24,367 nt of DNA, from contig CAYOVP010000029.1 in assembly GCA_964407495.1 (NCBI GenBank), forward strand, positions 1 through 24,367, read 5' to 3'. The DNA is from JAJRZX01 sp964407495. Its GTDB lineage: Bacteria > Desulfobacterota > GWC2-55-46 > JADFVP01. A program made the position numbers and the translations under genes. This document shows positions 14,883 through 22,533 of the stretch, piece by piece (position 1 is the first letter of the stretch; every line of letters starts with the position of its first letter). The notes below the pieces were generated by a model. That model had not been told where the DNA came from and did no database searches. It saw nothing but the letters and a program-made list of their open reading frames with translations.

Positions 14883-15311
14883 ATGTTCAAGAGAGAAGAC
14901 AAGACCAGCGACGACTTCGACATAACTGGCTTCATCGGAGAGGGCATGAAGGTGGAGGGCACGCTCTCCTTTGAGAAGACCGTGCGCATAGACGGGAGTT
15001 TCAAGGGAGATATCACCTCCTCAGGGACCCTCGTAGTGGGCGAGAGCGGCTTTGTGGAGGGGAATGTGCGAGTGGGAAGAGCACTCATCAACGGCGAGGT
15101 AAAGGGAACGGTAGACGCCACTGAACGCGTGGAACTCCAGAGCCCGGCCCGGCTCTGCGGAGATATAAAGACCCCTACCCTCATAATAGGCGAGGGCACG
15201 GCCTTTGACGGCAAATGCGTCATGCTCAAGGGCGGCGCAGGAACAGCCCCGGCCAACGGACTGGCAGAGGTGGAGGACACCTTCCGTGACCTCATGAAAC
15301 AATCGGGCTGA
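14883..15311 (+). CDS. bactofilin (polymer-forming cytoskeletal protein)
   Basis: Bactofilins polymerise without nucleotide into filaments or sheets that scaffold cell-wall enzymes, stalks or chromosome-segregation proteins. The 142-residue protein has a short N-terminal tail followed by the right-handed beta-helix repeats typical of the domain: VEGTLSFEKTVRIDGSFKGDI, LVVGESGFVEGNVRVGRALINGEVKGTV, and VELQSPARLCGDI followed by LIIGEGTAFDGKC. The frame is open from 14829, but the ATG at 14883 has GCGAGG close upstream and gives the usual family start (MFKRED). The gene is downstream of parAB. In Myxococcus, bactofilins encoded beside parAB hold ParAB near the poles, so a similar role is plausible but inferred. 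Confidence 0.92.
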   Translation: MFKREDKTSDDFDITGFIGEGMKVEGTLSFEKTVRIDGSFKGDITSSGTLVVGESGFVEGNVRVGRALINGEVKGTVDATERVELQSPARLCGDIKTPTLIIGEGTAFDGKCVMLKGGAGTAPANGLAEVEDTFRDLMKQSG

Positions 15312-15381
15312 TGCGGCCATACCCCCCGGTTCCAGAGAGCAAGAGAACGGGACGGGATAAAAAACTCGGGAGATTCTTTAG

Positions 15382-16299
15382 ATGATTGAATGCGAAAAGA
15401 TCTGGATGGACGGTGAACTCGTCTATGGCCCTGAGGCAAAGGTCCATATCCTCACGCACTCGCTCCACTACGGCCTTGCCGTCTTCGAGGGCATACGCTC
15501 ATACAATAACGGCAATGGAGACGGTGGCGCTGTCTTCCGCCTCAAGGAACATACAGAGAGGCTCTTTGACTCGGCCCATATCACCTTAATGAAAATCCCC
15601 TACTCGAAAGACGAGGTAAACAGCGCAATAATCGAGACCCTGCGCGCCAATAACCTGACCCAGGGTTATATCCGGCCCATAGCCTATATAGGCGCAGGAG
15701 GCATGGGGCTCTTTCCAGGAGACAACCCTGTAAGAGTGGCCATAGCGGCATGGGACTGGGGGGCATACCTCGGCGAAGAAGGCCTCCTCCAGGGCATACG
15801 CATCAAGGTCTCGTCCTTCATCCGCCACCACGTCAACTCCTCCATGAGTAAGGCCAAGGTCTCGGGCAACTACGTAAACTCCATACTATCGAAACGCGAG
15901 GCCGTCTCGGCAGGGTATGACGAGGCCATAATGCTCGATACCGAAGGATACGTCTCCGAGGGGAGCGGCGAGAACATCTTCATAGTGAAAGACGGCGTTC
16001 TGAAGACAACACCCCTTACGTCCATCCTGAAGGGCATTACACGCGACTCGGTCATGAGAATAGCCGCTGACCTCGGCATAACCGTCGTCGAAGAACGCTT
16101 TACGCGCGATGAGGTCTATACCGCAGACGAGGCCTTCTTTACCGGAACCGCCGCAGAGGTCACACCCATACGCGAAGTGGACGACCGTACCATCGGTGAC
16201 GGAAAACCAGGCCCACTGACCAAACAAATACAGGATGTCTTCTTCAGGGCAGTAAAAGGCGAGGAAAAAAAATACAAAGACTGGCTTACTTTCTTTTAG
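15382..16299 (+). CDS. ilvE: branched-chain amino acid aminotransferase
   Basis: IlvE is a PLP fold-type IV enzyme that transfers an amino group from glutamate to 2-ketoacids in the last step of Leu, Ile and Val synthesis. The 305-residue protein shows MDGELVY, THSLHYGLAVFEGIRSY, and the PLP lysine K159 in SKAKVSGNYVNS. EGYVSEGSGENIFIVKDG, GITRDSVMRIA, and ADEAFFTGTAAEVTPIREVD complete the family pattern. GGGAG lies 9 nt before the ATG. The stop codon TAG (16297-16299) and the last few codons (LTFF) are within a hairpin repeat, so the C-terminus was probably set by insertion of that element. The catalytic part is unaffected. It is divided from both neighbours by repeats. Confidence 0.95.
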   Translation: MIECEKIWMDGELVYGPEAKVHILTHSLHYGLAVFEGIRSYNNGNGDGGAVFRLKEHTERLFDSAHITLMKIPYSKDEVNSAIIETLRANNLTQGYIRPIAYIGAGGMGLFPGDNPVRVAIAAWDWGAYLGEEGLLQGIRIKVSSFIRHHVNSSMSKAKVSGNYVNSILSKREAVSAGYDEAIMLDTEGYVSEGSGENIFIVKDGVLKTTPLTSILKGITRDSVMRIAADLGITVVEERFTRDEVYTADEAFFTGTAAEVTPIREVDDRTIGDGKPGPLTKQIQDVFFRAVKGEEKKYKDWLTFF

Positions 16300-16338
16300 G
16301 AAAAAGAAAGTAAGACAAAGAAAACCAATTTTTGCGCC
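16285..16338 (-). repeat. hairpin repeat family 1, copy E overlapping the ilvE stop
   Basis: There is a perfect 13-bp stem (arm CTTACTTTCTTTT at 16285-16297, loop AGGA, complement at 16302-16314). ACAAAGAAAACC and then AATTTTTGCGCC follow. The ilvE stop TAG spans the stem-loop junction. It is almost identical to copy D. Confidence 0.88.
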
Positions 16339-16390
16339 ATCTTTCGTCGCCTTCGCGGCCCCTGCGGCCCGCATACCGCGGTGGCCATAC

Positions 16391-16451
16391 AGGCAAGTAA
16401 GACAAAGAAAACCAGTTTTCTTTGGCCGCTTTCTTTTTCAAAAGAAAGCGG
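16391..16451 (+). repeat. hairpin repeat family 1, compound copy F upstream of gyrA
   Basis: This copy is a head-to-head fusion. AAGTAAGACAAAGAAAACC (the reverse-oriented flank) meets GTTTTCTTTG (the forward flank), making a perfect 10-bp palindrome at 16403-16424 with a CA centre. A 12-bp hairpin follows at 16426-16451 (arm CCGCTTTCTTTT, loop TC). It ends about 20 bp before the gyrA ribosome site, so it lies in the gyrA leader or promoter region. Confidence 0.82.
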
Positions 16452-16471
16452 GAGGAATCTTTTTCAGTTTC

Positions 16472-16478
16472 AGGAGGT
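16472..16478 (+). promoter_or_regulatory. strong ribosome-binding site deciding the TTG start of gyrA
   Basis: AGGAGGT stands 8 nt before TTG at 16487. No ATG in frame is suitably placed before the conserved VPVYIEEEM region, so this site fixes a TTG start. Confidence 0.8.
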
Positions 16479-16486
16479 AAAGCGTT

Positions 16487-18949
16487 TTGGAGACAGGCGG
16501 CAACGTAGCACGGGAACAGGTCCCGGTATACATTGAAGAGGAGATGAAGAAGTCGTACCTGGACTATGCCATGTCCGTCATCGTGGGCAGGGCCCTTCCA
16601 GACGTACGCGACGGCTTGAAGCCTGTTCACCGGCGCATACTCTTTGCCATGCACGAGATGGGTGTTGAGTGGAACAAGCCCTACAAAAAGTCGGCCCGCG
16701 TAGTGGGTGATGTGATAGGTAAGTTTCACCCCCACGGCGACGCCGCCGTGTATGACGCAATTACGCGCATGGTACAGGATTTTTCGCTTCGCTATCCCCT
16801 TGTGGACGGCCAGGGGAACTTCGGCTCCATAGACGGCGACCCTCCGGCGGCCATGCGGTACACCGAGGTGCGCATGGCGCGTTTCGCGGGCGAACTCCTT
16901 CGCGACATAGAGAAAGAGACCGTCGACTTTATTCCCAACTACGACGAGTCCCTTTCCGAGCCCCTGGTCCTCCCTTCTGTTGTGCCCAACCTCCTTGTCA
17001 ACGGGTCCTCGGGCATTGCAGTGGGAATGGCTACGAACATGCCTCCTCACAATCTTTCCGAGATAATAGACGCCCTCGTCTATGTCCTTGAGAACCCGGA
17101 GGCAGGTATAGAAGAGATACTGCCCCTTGTGCCGGGCCCGGACTTTCCCACAGGCGGCATAATATACGGTCTTTCAGGGATACGCGAGGCCTACACCACG
17201 GGACGGGGCGTAATACACATACGCGCCAGGGCCTTCATGGAGAAGCACCCCCGTACAGGAAAGCAGTCGATTATCATAACCGAACTCCCTTACATGGTGA
17301 ACAAGGCGCGCCTCATCGAATCCATAGCGCGTCTTGTAAAGGACAAGAAGATAACGGGGATATCGGACATCCGCGATGAATCCGACCGCGAGGGTATGCG
17401 CGTCGTCATAGAACTCAAGCGCGACGAGGTGGCCGAGGTGGTCCTCAACAACCTGTACCTACATACCCAGATGAAGACCTCCTTCGGCATCATCAACCTT
17501 GCCATCGTAAACGGCCAGCCTCGGGTCCTGAACCTCCTTGCTCTCTTGAAGGAATTTCTCCGTTCGCGAAAAGAGGTGGTGGCGCGAAGGACCATCTTCG
17601 ACCTCAAGAAGGCCCGGGCCAGGGCCCATGTCCTCGAGGGCCTGAAGATTGCCATCGACAACCTCGATGCCGTCATAAGACTCATCAGGGCGTCCAAGTC
17701 GCCGCAGGAGGCCCGAACAGGGCTCATGGAGAAGTTCGGCCTTACGCAGATACAGGCCCAGGCCATACTGGACATGAAACTACAGAGGCTCACGGCCCTC
17801 GAGCGCGAGAAGATAATCGAAGAGTACAGGAATATCATGAAACTCATAAAGTCGCTCGAGGAGATACTGGCGAGCGAGGCCCTCATAGAGAAGATAATCA
17901 TCGAGGAACTGAGAGAACTCAAGGACCGCTATGGCGATGAGCGCAGGACCGAGATAGTGGAGGACCAGGGCGAGATCTCCATGGAGGACATCATCGCGCA
18001 GGAAGACATGGTGGTGGCCATCTCCAAGCGCGGGTACATAAAGCGTACTCCAACGAGCCTCTTCAGGATTCAGAGAAGGGGCGGCAAGGGCAAACGCGGC
18101 ATGACGCCAAAGGACGAGGACTTTGTGGAGAACCTCTTCATCGCCTCCACGCACAGCAACATCCTCTTCTTCACGGACAAGGGAAAGGCCTACTCGCTCA
18201 AGGTCTACGACATACCGCAGGGCGGCCCTGCGGCAAGGGGCAAGGCCATAGTGAACATTCTCAATATCGCCCCCGGCGAGAAGATAACGGCCTTTCTGCC
18301 AGTGAAGGAGTTCGAGGAGGGGCACTACATAGTCATGGCCAGCGAGGGCGGGATCATAAAGAAAACAGACCTCATGAGTTTTTCCCATATCCGCTCCGGC
18401 GGCCTCATAGCGCTCAGCCTCAACGAAGGCGACAAACTCATTGCCGCCCGTCTTACGGACGGGGGGCGCGAGTTGTTCCTTGGCACGCGCCTCGGCAAGG
18501 CCATACACTTTGGCGAGGGAGACGTACGCGAGATGGGGCGCCAGGCGCGGGGAGTGCGCGCCGTGAAACTTTCTCCCGGCGACCACGTCATCTCCATGGA
18601 AGTGGCCGATGCATCGTCGTGCGTTCTCACAGTTACAGAGCACGGCTATGGCAAGAGGACGCGTTTTTCCGAGTACAGGCTCCAGAAGCGCGGCGGTAGC
18701 GGCATCATAAACCTCAAGGTTACGGAGAAGAACGGCCCTGTTGCGGGCATACTCAAGGTTACGGACGCAGACGAGGTGATGATTACCACCACAAAGGGCA
18801 AGATAATAAGGATAGCCGCACGGGATGTCTCGGTCATAGGCAGGAGTACGCAGGGCGTGCGCCTCATGGATATAGAAGAGGGCGAGAAGGTGGCGGACAT
18901 TGCCCTTATTGCCGAGCGCAAGGACCCAGAGGCAGAAGAGGAAGAGTAA
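16487..18949 (+). CDS. gyrA: DNA gyrase subunit A
   Basis: GyrA is the DNA-cutting and DNA-wrapping subunit of gyrase, which introduces negative supercoils with GyrB. The 820 residues match the family. The breakage-reunion domain opens with the canonical helix through DYAMSVIVGRALPDVRDGLKPVHRR and carries the catalytic tyrosine Y125 in AAMRYTEVRM. The C-terminal beta-pinwheel contains the GyrA box QRRGGKG, which distinguishes it from ParC, plus a later RGGSG degenerate box. It ends in an acidic tail. In the quinolone-binding helix (HPHGDAAVYD, 81-90) the residue equivalent to E. coli Ser83 is Ala86, while Asp87 is kept as D90. The start is TTG with a strong ribosome site. gyrB is outside the window. 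Confidence 0.97.
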   Translation: METGGNVAREQVPVYIEEEMKKSYLDYAMSVIVGRALPDVRDGLKPVHRRILFAMHEMGVEWNKPYKKSARVVGDVIGKFHPHGDAAVYDAITRMVQDFSLRYPLVDGQGNFGSIDGDPPAAMRYTEVRMARFAGELLRDIEKETVDFIPNYDESLSEPLVLPSVVPNLLVNGSSGIAVGMATNMPPHNLSEIIDALVYVLENPEAGIEEILPLVPGPDFPTGGIIYGLSGIREAYTTGRGVIHIRARAFMEKHPRTGKQSIIITELPYMVNKARLIESIARLVKDKKITGISDIRDESDREGMRVVIELKRDEVAEVVLNNLYLHTQMKTSFGIINLAIVNGQPRVLNLLALLKEFLRSRKEVVARRTIFDLKKARARAHVLEGLKIAIDNLDAVIRLIRASKSPQEARTGLMEKFGLTQIQAQAILDMKLQRLTALEREKIIEEYRNIMKLIKSLEEILASEALIEKIIIEELRELKDRYGDERRTEIVEDQGEISMEDIIAQEDMVVAISKRGYIKRTPTSLFRIQRRGGKGKRGMTPKDEDFVENLFIASTHSNILFFTDKGKAYSLKVYDIPQGGPAARGKAIVNILNIAPGEKITAFLPVKEFEEGHYIVMASEGGIIKKTDLMSFSHIRSGGLIALSLNEGDKLIAARLTDGGRELFLGTRLGKAIHFGEGDVREMGRQARGVRAVKLSPGDHVISMEVADASSCVLTVTEHGYGKRTRFSEYRLQKRGGSGIINLKVTEKNGPVAGILKVTDADEVMITTTKGKIIRIAARDVSVIGRSTQGVRLMDIEEGEKVADIALIAERKDPEAEEEE

Positions 18950-18962
18950 GGTCTCTTTTTGT

Positions 18963-18985
18963 TGGGCAGAGCCCACCGAGTTTTT
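18963..18985 (+). terminator. weak candidate terminator after gyrA
   Basis: TGGGC, loop AGA, GCCCA (18963-18975), then a T run at 18981-18985. It lies 13 bp after the gyrA stop. The stem is only 5 bp and the T run is offset. It also resembles the start of repeat family 2 (GTTGGGC at 18961). Confidence 0.3.
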
Positions 18986-19041
18986 CGCCTGTCTTACGGG
19001 GCGCGTGGCGCGGCATAAGTGGGAGATAGACGGCCCCATAC

Positions 19042-19124
19042 TGGTTTTCTTTGCTCCACTTTCTTTTTTCCAAAAGAAAGTGGAGGGTTTTTTGTCTTAC
19101 TTCTTGTTCCAAGCAGAAAGTAAG
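19042..19124 (+). repeat. hairpin repeat family 1, tandem pair G (upstream of the lipoprotein gene)
   Basis: The flank GGTTTTCTTTG is followed by a perfect 14-bp hairpin (19054-19085; arm CTCCACTTTCTTTT, loop TTCC). A second, partly decayed hairpin (19096-19124) starts CTTACTT and ends AGAAAGTAAG. The order (a GC-based stem, then the CTTA/TAAG stem) repeats the arrangement at 12754-12839. It ends 7 bp before the lipoprotein start. Confidence 0.85.
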
Positions 19125-19130
19125 CGAGGC

Positions 19131-19985
19131 ATGGCATTGGGTATGGAGCGTACAAGGGGTTCTGGCGCCCTTTTTTATCCTGCCGTTTATCTGCTTTTTT
19201 TCCCTCTTCTTCTTGTTTTCGCAGGTTGCGGCAGGGGTGGCGGGGCATCGGGCACGTACATGGAGGCCGAGGAACTCCTTGGGAGGGGCAAGTTTCTCAT
19301 TGCCATAGAAAAGTATGATAGTGTTGTCCGCGATTATGCGGATTCTCCCTTTGCGCCAAAGAGTCTTTACAAGAAGGCGCGCATCTACAATCGTTTTCTG
19401 AAAGACAGAAGGCGCGCCATAGAGGCCTATTACAAACTCCTCTCCCTCTATCCTGGCAGCCTCGAGGCCTATCTCTCTCGTCGCGACCTCGCTCTCATAT
19501 ACTCTCTGGCCGGTGACCACACCAAGGCTGTCGAGCAGTACCAGTGGCTTCTTGACAGCGGGCACGAGCCCGGCAAGGAAGAGGAGTACAGGTACACCAT
19601 AGCCCTCGAGTACTTCAGGATGAACGACTTCGAGCAGGCCGGCGCGGAACTCAAGGAACTCCTCTCCATGGCCACCAAGGACGAGATCGTCTCAGAGGCG
19701 CTCCTTCTCCAGGGAGATACCTATTACATAACCGGGGACCTCGAGCGGGCCATGGAGGCCTACAGGGAGACGATCGAGAGGTTCGCCTCCAGGCCGGTTG
19801 CCATCAGGGCCCGCTTCAACCTAGCGCGTGCGCTCGAGGAGGCGGAGAGGGAGGACGAGGCCATTCTTATTCTCGAGGGGCTCAGGGGCGTTTACCCCAA
19901 CGAGGCGGCCCTCGAGAGGACCATCAGGGGGATAAAGGCGCGAAAGAGGGAGAAGGCCAGGCAGAGAAGGAGACGGAGGAGGTAG
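19131..19985 (+). CDS. tetratricopeptide-like outer-membrane lipoprotein (BamD/YbgF-like)
   Basis: The predicted 284-residue lipoprotein has a basic N-terminus, a hydrophobic segment (about 14-30) and a lipobox-like FAGC with the lipidated cysteine at residue 33. Phe at -3 is unusual. A Gly-rich spacer follows, then degenerate helical repeats: AEELLGRGKFLIAIEKYDSV, RRAIEAYYKLLSLYPGS, HTKAVEQYQWLL, DLERAMEAYRETIERFAS and EDEAILILEGLRGVYPN. These resemble the repeats of BamD or Tol-Pal YbgF proteins, but the specific family cannot be fixed by eye. The C-terminus is a striking basic tail that ends in six or more arginines. The frame is open upstream through repeat sequence; the ATG at 19131 gives a normal signal peptide, with a short-spaced GAGG. 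gpsA follows by 4 bp, so they are co-transcribed. Confidence 0.8.
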   Translation: MALGMERTRGSGALFYPAVYLLFFPLLLVFAGCGRGGGASGTYMEAEELLGRGKFLIAIEKYDSVVRDYADSPFAPKSLYKKARIYNRFLKDRRRAIEAYYKLLSLYPGSLEAYLSRRDLALIYSLAGDHTKAVEQYQWLLDSGHEPGKEEEYRYTIALEYFRMNDFEQAGAELKELLSMATKDEIVSEALLLQGDTYYITGDLERAMEAYRETIERFASRPVAIRARFNLARALEEAEREDEAILILEGLRGVYPNEAALERTIRGIKARKREKARQRRRRRR

Positions 19986-19989
19986 GTTC

Positions 19990-20997
19990 ATGGGCTCCGC
20001 GCAGAGGATAAGGATAGCCGTAATCGGGGGCGGGAGTTGGGGTACCACCCTGGCAGACCTTCTTGCTCGAAAGGGGCACGTAGTGGTGCTCTGGGCAAGG
20101 GAGGCCGAGGTAGTCAAGGAGATCTGCGAGCGCAGGGAGAACGGGCTTTTCTTGCCTGGTACAAGGCTCTCGGAGAACCTTACTGCAGAGACTTCTCTTG
20201 ATAAGGCCCTGGAAGGGGCGGACCTGGTCCTGAGCGTAGTGCCTTCTCATGGTGTTCGTGCCGTCTTTGAGGGGATCAGGGGGGCTGTGCCTCCTGGTGC
20301 CACCCTTGTGAGCGCATCCAAGGGCATAGAGGAGGGGTCGCTTCTTACGCCTGCGGCCATCATAAGAGATGTTCTCGGGGGCGGGCGCGAGGTGGCCGTA
20401 CTCTCGGGGCCGTCCTTTGCCGCGGAGGTGGCCCGGGGTCTTCCCACGGCGGTCTCTCTGGCCGCGCGCAAGGCCGAGACCGCGAGGTTTGTTCAGGCTC
20501 TCTTTTCCACTCCTTCTTTCAGGGTCTATACCTCCACCGATGTCATTGGCGTGGAACTCGGCGGGGCTCTCAAGAACGTAATGGCCATTGCCGCGGGCAT
20601 ATCCGACGGCCTTGGTCTTGGGTACAACGCCCGTGCCGCCCTCATTACGCGGGGACTTGCCGAGATGAGCCGCCTCGGCGTGGCCCTTGGGGCCAGGGAG
20701 CGGACCTTTTCCGGGCTCTCGGGCCTCGGAGACCTGGTTCTTACGTGTACAGGCCCCTTGAGCCGCAATTATACCGTGGGCCTCGATCTTGGCAGGGGCA
20801 GGGCCCTTGAAGAGATAATCTCAGCCAAGAAGACCGTTGCCGAGGGTGTGAGGACATCGCGGGCAGTACTGGCCCTTGCAGGGCGAGCGGGTGTGGACAT
20901 GCCCATTGCGCGGGCCGTTGTGAGTGTTGTCGAGGGGAGGCAGAGGCCTTCGGATGTGGTCTCAAGCCTCATGGGGCGGGAGTTGAGGGAGGAATAG
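19990..20997 (+). CDS. gpsA: glycerol-3-phosphate dehydrogenase [NAD(P)+]
   Basis: GpsA reduces dihydroxyacetone phosphate to sn-glycerol-3-phosphate, the backbone for membrane phospholipids, in the cytoplasm. The 335 residues carry the Rossmann motif IAVIGGGSWGTTLA (about 8-21) and SASKGIEEG with K111. LSGPSFAAEVARGLPTAV follows, as does VELGGALKNVMAIAAG with the catalytic lysine K195. The substrate-side segment GYNARAALITRGLAEMSRLG is also present. The ATG follows GGAGG at about 7 nt and starts 4 bp after the lipoprotein stop. All family motifs are present. Confidence 0.96.
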   Translation: MGSAQRIRIAVIGGGSWGTTLADLLARKGHVVVLWAREAEVVKEICERRENGLFLPGTRLSENLTAETSLDKALEGADLVLSVVPSHGVRAVFEGIRGAVPPGATLVSASKGIEEGSLLTPAAIIRDVLGGGREVAVLSGPSFAAEVARGLPTAVSLAARKAETARFVQALFSTPSFRVYTSTDVIGVELGGALKNVMAIAAGISDGLGLGYNARAALITRGLAEMSRLGVALGARERTFSGLSGLGDLVLTCTGPLSRNYTVGLDLGRGRALEEIISAKKTVAEGVRTSRAVLALAGRAGVDMPIARAVVSVVEGRQRPSDVVSSLMGRELREE

Positions 20998-21098
20998 GGG
21001 ACTCTTTCCTTCCGGGCTGTATCGCCATTGTTTTATGGTCAGAGCCCTGCTCTACTCCCCAACGAGTCCTCCTGCAGCCCTTCCGGGACGCTGGAGCC

Positions 21099-21144
21099 GG
21101 TTTTACTTATCTCCCCTTTTTTTTGCGAAAAGAAGTGGGAATCT
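21099..21144 (+). repeat. hairpin repeat family 1, decayed copy H
   Basis: It aligns with the copy at 19042: GGTTTT, then CTCCCC plus eight T, centre GCG, then AAAAGAAGTGGG. Of the 12 arm pairs, two have become G-U wobbles and one is a mismatch, so an RNA hairpin would still form. GATTTGCGCCCC (21147-21158) recalls the AATTTTGCGCC next to copies D and E. Confidence 0.5.
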
Positions 21145-21239
21145 CTGGATTTGCGCCCCTCGTACGCTTTTCCCCTGGACCCCTTTTCGTTTCCTCCTCA
21201 TATCGGTCTTTCCAGGGTCTTATTTTATCAGGCCTTTTC

Positions 21240-21268
21240 TTGACATGTCGCCCCTCTTCTGATACCTT
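21240..21268 (+). promoter_or_regulatory. possible promoter of the aminotransferase-serA operon
   Basis: A perfect -35 TTGACA (21240-21245) is followed after 17 bp by TACCTT (21263-21268), which matches only half of the -10 consensus. An AT-rich run comes next. It would give a leader of about 115 nt before the start at 21391. Confidence 0.35.
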
Positions 21269-21390
21269 AAAAAATCCGTTTTTACAGCATAAGATAGGCG
21301 CTCTGCCCCTTTTTGTGGTTCATCGGGCACCGGGCCTTCTCCTTGAGATATTATGGCACGTTAATAAAAAAGAGGGAGGTTTTTTTATTC

Positions 21391-22533
21391 ATGAAAAGGT
21401 ATCTTCTCGCACCAGGCCCAACACCTGTGCCCGAACGCACGCTCATGGCCATGTCCGGGCCCATCATCCACCACAGGACGCCGCAGTTCTCCGAGATCTT
21501 CGCCGAGGCCGAGGAACTCCTCAAATACGTCTTTCAGACCACGGGCGAGGTGCTCATCATCGCCTCTTCTGGTACAGGAGCCATGGAGGGCTCCATATCC
21601 AATCTCTTCAGCCCAGGCGACGAGGTTATCGCCATCAATGGCGGCAAGTTCGGCGAGCGCTGGGGCCAGATAGGGGAGGCCTATGGCCTCAAGGTCCACT
21701 GGCTGAACGTAGAGTGGGGCAAGGCAGTGGAGGTGGGGGCCGTGAAGGAACTCCTCGACGCCAACCCTGGTATAAAGGGCGTGCTCTGTCAGGCCTCCGA
21801 GACATCCACAACGGTTGCCCACCCGGTGAAGGAGATAGCAGCCCTCACAAAAGACAGGGACTGCCTTACTATTGTTGACGGCATCACGGCTGTCGGCGTC
21901 TTCGACGTTCCCATGGACGACTGGGGCATAGACGTTCTCCTCTCTGGCTCGCAGAAGGCACTCATGCTCCCGCCTGGGCTCGCCTTTGCGGCGCTCAGCG
22001 AGAAGGCCTGGGAGGCGCAGAAAAAATCGACCCTTCCGCGCTATTACTTCGACTTTGCCAAGGAACGCAAGAAGATTGCCCAGAAGACCACGGCATATAC
22101 GCCTGCCGTCACCCTCGTTATCGGTCTTCTCGAGTCGCTCCGCATGATTAAGGAAGAGGGCCTCGAGAACGTCTTTGCCCGCCACGACCGTCTGGCCCGC
22201 GCAACGCGCGCCGCTGGCACGGCCCTTGGGCTCAGACTCCTTGCGCCAGAGAGCCCCAGCAACGCGGCAACAGGCATGTTCATACCCGAGAGCGTGGACG
22301 GCGGTGCCTTTGTAAAGTATCTTCGCGATGACATGGGCGTCACAATAGCAGGCGGACAGGACCACCTGAAGGGAAAGATAGTGCGCGTTGCGCACCTTGG
22401 ATACATAGAGACCTTTGACATCATAATCGCCATCTCTGCCATCGAGATGGCCCTAAAGAGGTTCGGCGTGGACGTGGAGCTCGGCAGGGGCGTAAGCGCC
22501 GCCGAGGCCATACTCAGCGAGGCATACAAATGA
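21391..22533 (+). CDS. class V aminotransferase, probable phosphoserine aminotransferase for serine synthesis
   Basis: This PLP enzyme of the serine-pyruvate/alanine-glyoxylate aminotransferase group (class V, fold type I) has 380 residues. The family start LLAPGPTPVPE is at residues 5-15. GPIIHHRTPQF, SSGTGAMEGSI (about 59-69), IVDGITAVG, and the PLP lysine K189 in SGSQKALMLPPGL follow. The frame is open from 21313, but the ATG at 21391 has AGAGGGAGGT about 10 nt upstream. It overlaps serA by 4 nt (ATGA), so translation is coupled to the enzyme that makes 3-phosphohydroxypyruvate. By that context it probably makes phosphoserine in place of a canonical SerC. Serine-glyoxylate or alanine-glyoxylate activity remains possible from the family alone. 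Confidence 0.88.
   Translation: MKRYLLAPGPTPVPERTLMAMSGPIIHHRTPQFSEIFAEAEELLKYVFQTTGEVLIIASSGTGAMEGSISNLFSPGDEVIAINGGKFGERWGQIGEAYGLKVHWLNVEWGKAVEVGAVKELLDANPGIKGVLCQASETSTTVAHPVKEIAALTKDRDCLTIVDGITAVGVFDVPMDDWGIDVLLSGSQKALMLPPGLAFAALSEKAWEAQKKSTLPRYYFDFAKERKKIAQKTTAYTPAVTLVIGLLESLRMIKEEGLENVFARHDRLARATRAAGTALGLRLLAPESPSNAATGMFIPESVDGGAFVKYLRDDMGVTIAGGQDHLKGKIVRVAHLGYIETFDIIIAISAIEMALKRFGVDVELGRGVSAAEAILSEAYK

Larger units (their letters stand above)
20998..21390. other. intergenic region between gpsA and the class V aminotransferase gene
   Basis: This 393-bp gap has no convincing gene. It holds a degenerate copy of hairpin family 1 (21099-21144), a promoter candidate at 21240-21268, and a purine-rich ribosome site AGAGGGAGGT at 21371-21380. 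I recognise nothing in the first 100 bp. Short open frames here lack start signals. Confidence 0.6.

Noticed and set aside
16286..17050. Open frame on the minus strand ending in a peptide encoded by the repeat
   Set aside because: The ending comes from the hairpin element and recurs behind other repeat copies; no start signal or domain is present.
17780..19039. 419-residue open frame antisense to gyrA
   Set aside because: It is a shadow of a GC-rich gene; the plus strand encodes a complete GyrA.
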